Below the pieces are notes generated by a model. It saw only the letters and a program-made list of their open reading frames with translations, made no database searches and had not been told where the DNA came from. DNA of 40,462 nt from the NCBI GenBank assembly GCA_030593885.1, contig JAUVGH010000001.1, positions 1 through 40,462 of the forward strand. Direction: 5' to 3'. Shown one piece after another: positions 29,149 through 37,600 of the stretch (within the stretch, counting starts at the first letter, position 1; each line of letters begins with the position of its first letter). Made by a program: the position numbers and the translations under genes. This DNA is from Methanomassiliicoccales archaeon (GTDB taxonomy: Archaea > Thermoplasmatota > Thermoplasmata > RBG-16-68-12 > SOIM01).

Positions 29149-30351
29149 TCACAGCAGCCTCTTCTCGCCTTCTAACGTCCTCAAGTCAGTGATGTCCTGG
29201 GTGACCTCCAAGCAGCCCAGATAATCACCGTTCCTGTCACGGACCGCGAAGTACCTGATGTGGATCTTCCTTCCCTTCATGTCAATCCAGAACTCCTCCA
29301 CGTCGCTTTCACCGCTCTTGAAGTCGTCCAGAATCTTGTTGACCATATGAACGCTCTTCTCCGGGTGGCAGTTCTGGACCTTTCTGCCAATGGACGCCTT
29401 GGTCCTTTGGAACAACCCTCCTCCACCATCGGTGTAGTGCTTCATCTCGTCATTCTTGTCAACGAAGGTCAGGTCCACGGGAAGTGTGCTGAACACAGCA
29501 TCGATCTGTTCCGCTGACAGGGTCCCGGTCTCGAACTCTATCGTGCCCTCGATCCCGATCTCCGGGGCCGTCTCCGTTTCCTCGACCGCAACTCTCTCGG
29601 GCTGTGGCGTGAAGCAGCAATATCCGATGTCATCGAACTCCTTGGTTATCTCGGGCCACTCATCATCCTCTATCACCTCCATGCTCGCGGGGAAAAGGAC
29701 GTTGTTCTCTTTGTTGAAGTGATTCCCCAGCGTATCTGCCAGAGCGCATGAGATCTCGTCAAGTCGCCTTCCGAAATCATGGAATTTCTTCCCCTTCCTC
29801 CCTTCATAAAGGTCGTAGAGCTCCCTCTTCAAACCGCGTATCTGGTCGTGGTCCATCCACATGACCTTGGTCGGTTCTACGATGCCGTGCTTCTCAAGAT
29901 ACGGGAACAGGACGTTCTCTTCCCGAAGGTAGTGGTTCTCAGAGTCCTTCATGTGTTCCACGACATGGTCCAGATGCTTCAGGTTGTCCTCTATGGACCC
30001 CCAACCCCCCGCGGTCTTGACCTCGGCCGCATTGGTCTTCAGCTCGTCAGCCAGAAGCAGCATCTGCGTGTGTTCCCCCATCAGGATGTTGATCGGGTGC
30101 CCCTCCGGCGCAATTGCCTTCTGCTCCTCCAGCGTATCCTTGAACAGAGCCAGGTGCACCTCGCACAGCTTCTGTATCTCCTCCAGCTCCATGCCTTCGT
30201 CGACCAGCTCTTGCTCCGCTTTTGCGATGTCAGCTGGTGTGACGTTCTTTGCCAACTCGCCGAACTCCCGCTTGACCTCATCGAAGTTGTCGCCGTCATG
30301 CAGCCTCTTGATCATATCCTTCAAGATTTCCTTGTTAGGCGTTTTATTCAT
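29149..30351 (-). CDS. DUF438/hemerythrin/PAS sensor protein
   Basis: 400 residues. An N-terminal DUF438 region (about 1-75) is followed by a hemerythrin-like cation-binding domain (about 85-235). It has His/Glu pairs typical of a diiron-oxo site: GEHTQMLLLADEL, LDHVVEHMKDSENHYLREENVLFPYLEKHG, MDHDQIRGLKREL and GNHFNKENNVLFPA. A PAS domain (about 280-385, FVDKNDEMKHYTDGGGGLFQRT to YFAVRDRNGDYLGCLEVTQDITD) ends it. It likely senses oxygen, nitric oxide or redox state; no output domain is seen. It lies one base after the ArsC-like gene and upstream of rubredoxin in the same transcription direction. GGAGG precedes the ATG. Confidence 0.88.
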   Translation of the reverse strand: MNKTPNKEILKDMIKRLHDGDNFDEVKREFGELAKNVTPADIAKAEQELVDEGMELEEIQKLCEVHLALFKDTLEEQKAIAPEGHPINILMGEHTQMLLLADELKTNAAEVKTAGGWGSIEDNLKHLDHVVEHMKDSENHYLREENVLFPYLEKHGIVEPTKVMWMDHDQIRGLKRELYDLYEGRKGKKFHDFGRRLDEISCALADTLGNHFNKENNVLFPASMEVIEDDEWPEITKEFDDIGYCCFTPQPERVAVEETETAPEIGIEGTIEFETGTLSAEQIDAVFSTLPVDLTFVDKNDEMKHYTDGGGGLFQRTKASIGRKVQNCHPEKSVHMVNKILDDFKSGESDVEEFWIDMKGRKIHIRYFAVRDRNGDYLGCLEVTQDITDLRTLEGEKRLL

Positions 30352-30352
30352 A

Positions 30353-30790
30353 CTATGCCTCCTTCAACTCATCCACGAATTCTGTAAACCTATTCTTGAT
30401 GCCGTCCCGGACCTTTCTGAACACACTCAACACCTCTTCCTCAGTTCCTTCCGTCTCAACTGGGTCAGGGAAGTTCCAGTGCAGTCTTTCTCCAACCTCT
30501 CCGAGGAACAGGGGGCAGACGTCCCTTGCAGAGTCACCGCACAAAGTCACAACATAATCGAATCTCTCACCCAAGAACTCGCCAACCGATTTGCTTCTTT
30601 GTTCTGAGATGTCGATCCCGATATCGCTCATCATCATGACGGCCAACGGGTGCACGGGCGCGATATTGGCTCCAGCGCTGTGAACATCGAACCTGTCACC
30701 GAAATCATGCCTCACGATTCCTTCTGCCATCTGGGATCGGCACGAGTTAGCCGTGCATAGGAATAATATCCTTTGTCTGTCATTGACTAT
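30353..30790 (-). CDS. arsC: ArsC-type low-molecular-weight phosphatase/arsenate reductase, apparent ATA start
   Basis: The first ATG (30730) would leave out the catalytic loop. The frame runs upstream as VNDRQRILFLCTANSCRSQM, which holds the P-loop C-T-x-N-S-C-R-S-Q of LMW-phosphatase-type ArsC. The only start at normal spacing from GGGGGAG (30796-30802) is ATA at 30788-30790, 5 nt downstream. The rest includes HSAGANIAPVHPLAV, a distal cysteine region (VVTLCGDSARDVCP) and NFPDP, all expected. The protein would be 145 residues. It probably reduces arsenate to arsenite, or acts as a phosphatase. It heads the redox defence cluster and links it to the arsM group. Confidence 0.85.
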   Translation of the reverse strand: MVNDRQRILFLCTANSCRSQMAEGIVRHDFGDRFDVHSAGANIAPVHPLAVMMMSDIGIDISEQRSKSVGEFLGERFDYVVTLCGDSARDVCPLFLGEVGERLHWNFPDPVETEGTEEEVLSVFRKVRDGIKNRFTEFVDELKEA

Positions 30791-30795
30791 GGTGA

Positions 30796-30802
30796 CTCCC
30801 CC
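30796..30802 (-). promoter_or_regulatory. Ribosome binding site deciding the arsC start
   Basis: Reverse-strand GGGGGAG followed by TCACC and then ATA. No ATG, GTG or TTG lies in frame between it and the catalytic cysteine codons. Confidence 0.6.
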
Positions 30803-30952
30803 GTTAGTAAGAAGTGTCCCTCTTCCGGCGGGTGTTCGATAATACTCTGTTCCTTTTATGCATTGTCATTTGGGCACATGCCTGAGCGTGATGAAAAAGC
30901 ATTTAGGGTTGATTGAATTAGGTTTCCTAAGAATGAATAGGGGTGTGTGGAT

Positions 30953-31354
30953 ATGGTGAAGATCACCGATGAGATACGGAAGTTCGTCGAGACGCAGAAG
31001 ATATCCTACGTTGCGACCGTGAACAAGAAAGGCCATCCCAACGTCTCTCCAAAGGGACCGTTGAGGATAGTTGACGACAAGACGCTGGCATTTGCCGATC
31101 TCTTCTCGAAGAAGACCCGGGACAACCTCAAGGAGAACCCGTGGATCGCGGTCAGCGTGGTGGACGTGGGGAAGAAGGAGGGGTTCCAGTTCAGGGGCAA
31201 GGCGGAGGTTCTCACGGACGGACCGCTTTACGAGCAGATAGTGGAAGAGATCTCAAAGCCGTATACCAAGAGACCCATGGTCCAATCAGTGGTGAAGATA
31301 AGAGTGAAGGAGATCCACGACCTGGCTCCGCCGGGAGAATATTACCTGGAGTGA
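30953..31354 (+). CDS. Pyridoxamine 5'-phosphate oxidase-fold flavoprotein
   Basis: 133 residues from ATG 30953 (GTG 30947 is a longer choice). The split-barrel FMN-binding fold is shown by RKFVETQKISYVATVNKKGHPNVSPKGPLRIVDDKTLAFAD, KKTRDNLKENPWIAVSVVDVGKKEGFQFRGKAEVL and VVKIRVKEIHDLAPPGEYYLE. Small stand-alone members bind FMN, F420 or haem; which one cannot be read here. Likely a redox or detoxifying role, given the neighbouring defence cluster on the other strand and the DsbA-like gene 120 bp downstream on this strand. Confidence 0.88.
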   Translation: MVKITDEIRKFVETQKISYVATVNKKGHPNVSPKGPLRIVDDKTLAFADLFSKKTRDNLKENPWIAVSVVDVGKKEGFQFRGKAEVLTDGPLYEQIVEEISKPYTKRPMVQSVVKIRVKEIHDLAPPGEYYLE

Positions 31355-31473
31355 TCCGCGCCAGAGGACGTGGTAACCGACCCGAAGAGCCACTGAGCCC
31401 GATAAAAAAGGGGAAGAATAATAAAGGCACATTCATTGGTCACCAACAGGATTTCACCAGGGAAGGGGAGGAT

Positions 31474-32052
31474 ATGACAAGAACGGTGGACGTTTACTTC
31501 GATTACGTTTGTCCCTACACCTACATCGCGTCAAAGAGGGAGCCACTGCTGAAGGCCGAATTCGACGTCGAGTTCAACTGGAGGGGATGGGAGATCCATC
31601 CGGAAAGGACCACCCCGCCTTTGATACGGAGAAGCCTGTCACCATCCTATATCACCGCATCGCTTGGAAAGGAGATAAAAGTGGACTTCACCCTGCCGGA
31701 ACACCGGTCGAATTCGCGAAACGCATTGATAGGGGCGGAGATCGCAAGGAAGATGGGGAAGTTCAAGCAGTACCATGACTCGATCTGGCGCGTTCACTGG
31801 GAGGAGAAGAAGGACATTGCCGACATCAACGTTCTGAAAGAGGTCGCCTCAAGCGTCGGTATGGACCCGGGTATATTCGAACGGGAGATCGCCAACCCGG
31901 AGTTCGACGCCATCCTCAAGGAGAACGACAGGGAGACCGAAAGGATCGGTGTGGATAAGGTCCCAAGCTATGTTCTCGGGAAGAGAATCGTGGTCGGGAA
32001 CATCTTCATGCGCGACCTGAAAAGGGAACTGGCCAGGTTCCTGCAGAGTTAG
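31474..32052 (+). CDS. DsbA-family thioredoxin-fold protein with CPYT active site
   Basis: 192 residues from ATG 31474 (GGGGAG 4 nt before it). The start (VDVYFDYVCPYTYIASKREP) is the FrnE/2-hydroxychromene-2-carboxylate isomerase branch of the DsbA family. The active site reads C-P-Y-T instead of C-x-x-C, so the resolving cysteine is missing. The C-terminal thioredoxin part has the cis-Pro (VDKVPSYVLGKRIVVGN). A single-cysteine form fits a glutathione-transferase-like or isomerase role, or a thiol-dependent reductase. It has no signal peptide, so it acts in the cytosol. Its stop overlaps the convergent metallopeptidase-like gene by 4 bases (TTAG). Confidence 0.85.
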   Translation: MTRTVDVYFDYVCPYTYIASKREPLLKAEFDVEFNWRGWEIHPERTTPPLIRRSLSPSYITASLGKEIKVDFTLPEHRSNSRNALIGAEIARKMGKFKQYHDSIWRVHWEEKKDIADINVLKEVASSVGMDPGIFEREIANPEFDAILKENDRETERIGVDKVPSYVLGKRIVVGNIFMRDLKRELARFLQS

Positions 32053-32561
32053 TGTATGTACCTGACGCTGGAAGCGTCGAAATTATCAACCAGCTCAAAA
32101 TTCAAGCTCTGAGGCTGCCAGGCAACTTCCGGATACACAAGGCTCGGGAAGAACTGTGTATAATCCTCGGCCATCTTGGTGGCCAGGTGGTCAGGACCGA
32201 AGAGCTCCTTCGTTATCTCGTACGTTGTCGTCCTGGTGGAGAACTCGTCCACATCCCCGAGGGCGTGAATGTATTCATGAAGCAGTACGTGGAATACATA
32301 TGGCTTGTAGAGCTCCGGGTCCGTCTCCTTGATCCTGTCCATCGGGATCCTGTTCATCACTATGATGTTGGTGGCCACCGGATAGAAGGCTCCAAGGAAT
32401 CCCTTTGGATGGTTCCCCAGGTCACCTATACCCAGCATTAACCCAGCTCTCCTCTTTTTTCTAGTCTTGATGACCGCCAGCTTCACGAGCTCGAATATCG
32501 CAGGGAGGTCCTTTGCCTCTCTCAATCTTTCATCGAATGTTTTCGGCATCCAACTTATCAT
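32049..32561 (-). CDS. Small HExxH zinc metallopeptidase-like protein
   Basis: 170 residues (166 from ATG 32549). The motif HVLLHEYIHALGDVDE carries HExxH and a downstream Asp/Glu. A family assignment is not certain: the setting resembles archaeal SprT- or MtfA-like proteins. No signal peptide or membrane segment is present, so it acts in the cytosol. It lies 52 bp downstream of two pilin-like genes on the same strand and may be in their operon. Its stop codon overlaps that of the DsbA-like gene in a convergent arrangement. Confidence 0.75.
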   Translation of the reverse strand: MISWMPKTFDERLREAKDLPAIFELVKLAVIKTRKKRRAGLMLGIGDLGNHPKGFLGAFYPVATNIIVMNRIPMDRIKETDPELYKPYVFHVLLHEYIHALGDVDEFSTRTTTYEITKELFGPDHLATKMAEDYTQFFPSLVYPEVAWQPQSLNFELVDNFDASSVRYIH

Positions 32562-32612
32562 TTGCAGTCTATCCTTTTAAGGTATTGTTTTCACTCTCGG
32601 GAGTGACAATTT

Positions 32613-33152
32613 CTAACACGGCCAAATCGAGAGCGTGATCTGGATCGGCTGGGTCACACCTGGAACGAAGATCTCCGTCATCCTTGCCGCCGTGTTCGCT
32701 TGACCACTGGCCTCGCCAAAGGACACTGAAACATCCATGTATCTGCCGCAAAGCTCGAATTGGAATCTGTCCTCGTCCACCAATGAAGACAACACTTGTG
32801 CGATCCTGTGGTTGTAACTTCCATTTCCGTCGAAGTTATCCTCCGGAACTCCGGCCTGCATCAGAAGAAGCTCTTCCACCATCATATCCAGCACCGAGAT
32901 GTCCTTGGACACGATCACACTCCCTTCGACGTCCACATACGAAGCATTGGGTACGGTGGATCCCAGTAGCGCCTTTGACGTTCTCGCTGTCAGAGCATGC
33001 AGATCACTGAACTCCGAGACCTCCTCGGCCTGTCGGATATGTGTGGACACTCCCAGGATCAAGGCCGAAGCGACCAGAAGGATGGCAAGGAACATGATGG
33101 CGTCAAAGGCAGCCGCTTGACCGTTCGTGTTGCCGACATTCCCCAACCTCAT
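32613..33152 (-). CDS. Pilin-like secreted protein
   Basis: 179 residues from ATG 33152, which overlaps the upstream stop (ATGA); nine extra bases of open frame precede it. A polar start (MRLGNVGNTNGQAAAFDA) leads into a hydrophobic helix (IMFLAILLVASALILGV), the tripartite pattern of archaeal type IV pilin-like proteins. The exterior part is beta-rich (ELCGRYMDVSVSFGEASG). It is the second gene of a reverse-strand pair. No prepilin peptidase site can be stated with certainty. It may be a minor pilin or pseudopilin. Confidence 0.65.
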   Translation of the reverse strand: MRLGNVGNTNGQAAAFDAIMFLAILLVASALILGVSTHIRQAEEVSEFSDLHALTARTSKALLGSTVPNASYVDVEGSVIVSKDISVLDMMVEELLLMQAGVPEDNFDGNGSYNHRIAQVLSSLVDEDRFQFELCGRYMDVSVSFGEASGQANTAARMTEIFVPGVTQPIQITLSIWPC

Positions 33153-33622
33153 GCCTCCCAAATGGTGACCCTCATCAACGCCGGGTGGTTCTGTCCGTAT
33201 GCATTGGATATGATGACCGGGACCGACGTTGTTCTTGACATTGCGCTCTCTCCGACCTCTTCTCCCGCTGACCAGTCGTACTTCTCTTCGTACAGACCGA
33301 CATCCGCTATGGTGACATTGTAGTGAAATCCCAATATATCTGGACGGAAGGAATCATGTAACTTCTCTCTCCCCTCTGCATCAAGTCTGAAGGAGTCGAA
33401 CCGGCCCATTTCTGAGTCGAAGAGCAGAAGCCCGAACGACAGTACTGAATCGCAGAACGACTCCAACTGTTGGGTTAGGCGGTCCTCCTCCTTGCGCTCG
33501 GAATAAGAAATGAAACCCTCCGCGATCGTCATGAGAAAGATGAAGATGGCCACTATGACGACAAGTATAGCCGGGACCTCCTCGAATATATCGACCGTTC
33601 CAGATTCATCCCTGACAAACAT
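33149..33622 (-). CDS. Pilin-like membrane protein
   Basis: 157 residues. A short polar N-terminus (MFVRDESGTVDIFEEVP) precedes one long hydrophobic segment (AILVVIVAIFIFLMTIAEGF) and a soluble domain ending YGQNHPALMRVTIWEA. No ribosome site is evident; a GATATATC TATA-like box about 20-25 nt upstream points to a leaderless start. It diverges from the gene at 33698 across 75 bp, and its last codons overlap the next pilin-like gene by 4 bases. It may take part in a type IV pilus-like or secretion machine; this is inference from shape and neighbours. Confidence 0.65.
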   Translation of the reverse strand: MFVRDESGTVDIFEEVPAILVVIVAIFIFLMTIAEGFISYSERKEEDRLTQQLESFCDSVLSFGLLLFDSEMGRFDSFRLDAEGREKLHDSFRPDILGFHYNVTIADVGLYEEKYDWSAGEEVGESAMSRTTSVPVIISNAYGQNHPALMRVTIWEA

Positions 33623-33697
33623 CCGGTCGGTAAGGGTCGATCGAGATATATCCGCTTCGAATGAAGTGTTATATACTGCACCAGTGTTGCCGGGGCG

Positions 33698-34162
33698 GTG
33701 TGTTCCGTGAGAGGGGTGCTCTTCGAGAAAAGGATTAGATTAGATGATAGAGGTGCTTTGGAAGGAATGCCTCTGCAATTGATCATCATGGTGGTCATAG
33801 CAGGGATAGCTATCTCAATAATCATAGCCTGGCTGACAATATTCACCGCTCCAGACCTCTCCAAGATTGAGGTCTACAGCGCCGAGCCTGAGGCGGACCC
33901 GATCAGGATAACCGAGAACACGACATCGATCACGATCAAGGCCTGGGACACGAAAGGGAACCCTCTGGAAGGCGTTTCCATCAAGATGTCAGGGGCGAAC
34001 CTCATCATAGCCGGGATGACTGGGGCTGACGGGACCTTTACGGCGAGAAGCCTAGACATAGACATAGGCACATCGGACTTCGGAACCATCCGCGTGGAAG
34101 CCGAGTTCTCGGGGACCCTCAGCATCACCAAGTCCCTTAACATCGTGGTGACAAAGTCGTGA
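33698..34162 (+). CDS. Pilin-like protein with carboxypeptidase-regulatory-like Ig domain
   Basis: 154 residues. GTG at 33698 lies about 26 nt after a TATATAC box, fitting a leaderless start; GTG 33707 is an alternative. The N-terminal part has DDRGALEGMPLQLIIMVVIAGIAISII, a charged turn before one hydrophobic helix as in archaeal pilins. Residues about 75-150 (ITIKAWDTKGNPLEGVSIKMSG to GADGTFTARSL) form an Ig-like carboxypeptidase-regulatory-type domain. The motif ALEGMPL(Q/K)L is shared with the next gene, showing a common origin or common processing site. It is followed nine bp later by that gene. Confidence 0.7.
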   Translation: MCSVRGVLFEKRIRLDDRGALEGMPLQLIIMVVIAGIAISIIIAWLTIFTAPDLSKIEVYSAEPEADPIRITENTTSITIKAWDTKGNPLEGVSIKMSGANLIIAGMTGADGTFTARSLDIDIGTSDFGTIRVEAEFSGTLSITKSLNIVVTKS

Positions 34163-34171
34163 GGGCTCTGA

Positions 34172-34651
34172 TTGGGCAGACTGGGACGGAATGAGAAGGC
34201 CCTCGAGGGCATGCCTCTGAAGCTGTTGATCGTGGCCTTGGTGATGGGAATAACGCTGCCGTCCATCCTGGCGATGTGGGCCAATGTGGAGAAGGTCCAG
34301 ACAGAGAACCATTTGCTGTCAGAGATGGACTATCTCAATATCAGGATCAATCAGGTCTATCGGAGCGGTCCAGGCAATGCAATAATCGTTGAACTCGATC
34401 TCAAATCCGGCATCTTCACGTCCATCGATTACGTTCTGATAGGAGGCGGGTTGGACACACACTGGAAAGGCACCATGAGATGGAAGCTGGCCGGCGAAGG
34501 AGAGAATGTCATCCCCATTGAAGGCGGTGTTCCAGTATGCGGCGAGAACGGAGAATCCTTCGAATTGGACCAGGGCCAAAGCTCACTCTACTTGAAAGTG
34601 AAAAAGAAGGAAGATGGGTTGGTGTTCGTCGAGATCTCCGATGTGAACTAG
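34172..34651 (+). CDS. Pilin-like protein sharing the ALEGMPL motif
   Basis: 159 residues. TTG start with GAGGG (34161-34165, overlapping the previous stop) 6 nt before it. The N-terminus NEKALEGMPLKLLIVALVMGITLPSILAMW matches the previous protein's ALEGMPLQLIIMVVI. The exterior domain ends in strands (SSLYLKVKKKEDGLVFVEISDVN). With the three neighbouring genes it makes a group of four pilin-shaped proteins. Its stop overlaps that of the large subtilase in a convergent CTAG. Confidence 0.7.
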   Translation: MGRLGRNEKALEGMPLKLLIVALVMGITLPSILAMWANVEKVQTENHLLSEMDYLNIRINQVYRSGPGNAIIVELDLKSGIFTSIDYVLIGGGLDTHWKGTMRWKLAGEGENVIPIEGGVPVCGENGESFELDQGQSSLYLKVKKKEDGLVFVEISDVN

Positions 34652-37600
34652 GCCTGCGCCACGGTCCACAAGACGTCAACAGGAACGTATGCCCAGTATG
34701 CCGAACCTGGAATGAATGCCTCTCCCGGAAGGACGGTTCTGAGATTATACGGTCCAGTCGGGTCGTAGGTCTCTATATCCGTCGCACCAGTGTCGTCAAT
34801 GAAGTCCGCCGTGGTGTATGTAGTCGAGAAGGATGGATATCCTACCAGGTTCCATCCCGCGTACATCTGAATGTCAATCGAAGGTGTCGGTACAATGCCT
34901 GCATAGGTAAGGGTACCAGCAGAGAGCACGTTCACCCAGGCACCTGCAGTGTTGTCCGTTATCGGGACCACGCTGTATGGCTTGGTCACATCGTAGTCCG
35001 GCCATGGATTGGATGCCATCGGATCGTACGTCCAGACCCTGTCGAAGCTGATCGTCTGCAGCAAGGTGGTCAGCGTCATGTCCGCCTCCCGGAGGAGGTT
35101 TGACATCAGTTGTGGTCCGGTTGTGAGCGCTCGGGTCACCTTAGCTGCTTGATCGGCAGTGCTCGCTGTGTTGGCGTCGTCGTCAACCGCCTCGACGTAG
35201 TAGAAGTAGTCGTTGGGGTCGCCATCACCCGCGCCGTTATCTGAGTAGGTAAACGCTCCTGCTGAGACGGCGCCTATCAATCCATAGCTCGCCCCGCTCG
35301 GATCGTAGGCTGTTCCTCTGTAGACGTTGTATTGAAGAACGTCGTTCTCTCCGGCTCCGTCATCGGCCGAGAGCGTCCAAGACAGGTATACGTCCTGGAA
35401 CGGAGTCGGTGATAGTTCCGCCATCAGTCCCGTTGGTGCCTCGACCCTCCTGTCAGGCGGTACCGCGATTATCTCGAATGTCGCACTGTAGTAAGTTCCC
35501 CAGTTCCCTGCGGCGTCCTGTCCGTGTACCCATACGGTGTGCGGTCCTATCGCACCCCAGGTCTCCAGATTGACACCGCCGGCGGAAGTCCAGGTGACGT
35601 TCTCCTTGACACTGTCAAAGGTCCCGTCCGAAGGCATCAATGGTGTCCCTGTACCGTCGTCAGTGGGTATCGCTGGCATGCCGGGCTGGACGAAGAACTC
35701 CGCTGCCTGTATGACAGAATCGCCCTTCTTGCCGTCGTCGATCGTTCCATCGAACGTGACCATCATGGTCTCGATGACCGGGTTTGGACTGGCCCCGACG
35801 CTTCCAGGCGTCGTAACTGGACCAACACTGTCTCCGCCTGGTCTGAATATCGAGAACATGTCGTCGGAAAGGTCAGTGCCGTTCAACGGTGGCGTTGCAG
35901 CATCTTTCACGATGGCCTTTACCAAGTACTCGTCACCGTTGGGGAGCGCTGATATGTCCCACGCGAATGTCCTGTCTCCTGGCGGAACGGCCATGCTGAT
36001 GGGTGTCCAGGTCTGTCCCGCGTCATCACTGAACACGAGAGCTTGGGTCGCAACACCTGCTGAGGTGGTCACGTTCCAGTACAGATTGACCGTGTTCCCT
36101 GAATAGACCTCTCCTCCATTGGGTGAGCTGATCTCCACGATGGGATGGAAGTTGTCGTCCAGAAGCCAGATGATGGTCCTGTTCATTATCCTGCCTCTTG
36201 TGAGGTCGTCGGTGAATCCGAAGTTGATTCCGGAGAACTCGAAGAACATGGACACGACCTTGGACGGATATCCACCCCATGTGATGTTCGGGTCAGCCGT
36301 GCCGTTGGGAGCCGATGAGACCCATCTCACCGCGATGTTGTCGTTGTTGGACAACCCGCCGAAGGCCTTCCACACGTAGTCAGTTGTGCCTCCAACAGCC
36401 AGGGCAACGACCTCGTCGCCCGCCGCACCGTCTCTGTGACCACTGTACGGAACTCTGTCAGGTGGGTCCCATGCATTGCTGATCGGGTCTCCGGTTATGC
36501 CCTCGATCTCAGGCCACGCGTACGGATCCGCGGCCCAGTCCGCCTTCAACGTACCCTTCAGGAACTCGTACCTCTCATCCGTGCTGAACTGTGAACCGGA
36601 AGCAGGATGGAACGCCCATGCCACGTCGTGAGATGAGACGAAGAGCCTGCCACCTTCGTTCAGGTAATTGTTCAGTAGCGGAAGCTGCGTGTCCTCGAAT
36701 GGCGGGTATTGTTCCAGTCCGGTCTGCCAGCCGACGACCTTGTATTCCTGCAAGGTGGCCAGTGGCGGGTCCCCGGACCTCTCGGTGTACCACTCGTTGA
36801 ACGACCATCCGCCGAATCTGAACGCGTTTCGATAGTACTCAACGCGGTTCTCGGTGAATGTGCTATCTCCGATCACGAGCAGGATCTCTGCCTTCGCGGT
36901 CGTTGTGAACGTGTAGTGCATATCTCCGTTGGTGTCAATGGTGGAGTGCCCCATCCAGTCAGCGGATTCCACATCGAAGTAGTATTTGGCACCAGTGGTC
37001 AGACCGGTCAGGGACACTTGGTGATAGGTCACCAGTACCGAATCGGATGACACCGTCCCCAGTACGGGAGTGTCTCCCCAGTAAACAGTTGAATCGCTCG
37101 GTTCGTCCGTGATCCATGTGATCGTCGCAGCTGCGTTGGTGATATCCTTTGCCATGACATTGGTTATTATCGGTCCTGCGGCGTCGACCCTTGCGTATGC
37201 ATAGGCAATGTGCACCGGGTTGGCGTCCACGTACCAGGCGGTTATGATGTCTCCGTCAGCAACCTCGAGCGTCTTGTTCTCGTAGGGTGTTCCGAAGGCT
37301 GTGTTGATCGAAGCCGTCCAGATGCCCGCTCCGGGCTCCACCTCGGTGAGGTCGATGAACTCGGGGACATCCTCGGTCGTGCTTGTCAACCAGACCCTGT
37401 CATGAATTCCATCTGCCGTGAGGTCTGTGTCCGTTACCCGGATGTTTATCGTGTCGGCCTCGCTGTAGACCGCCTTGTCGATCTCAAGCTGGCCGTATCC
37501 GGTGTCGATGTCAGCGTTTATCACAAGTGCGAACGGCTGCGGTCCCTGTGGGATGTTTGCCGCCGATATCCTCACGCTGTAGGTACCGACCTCTGGATGC

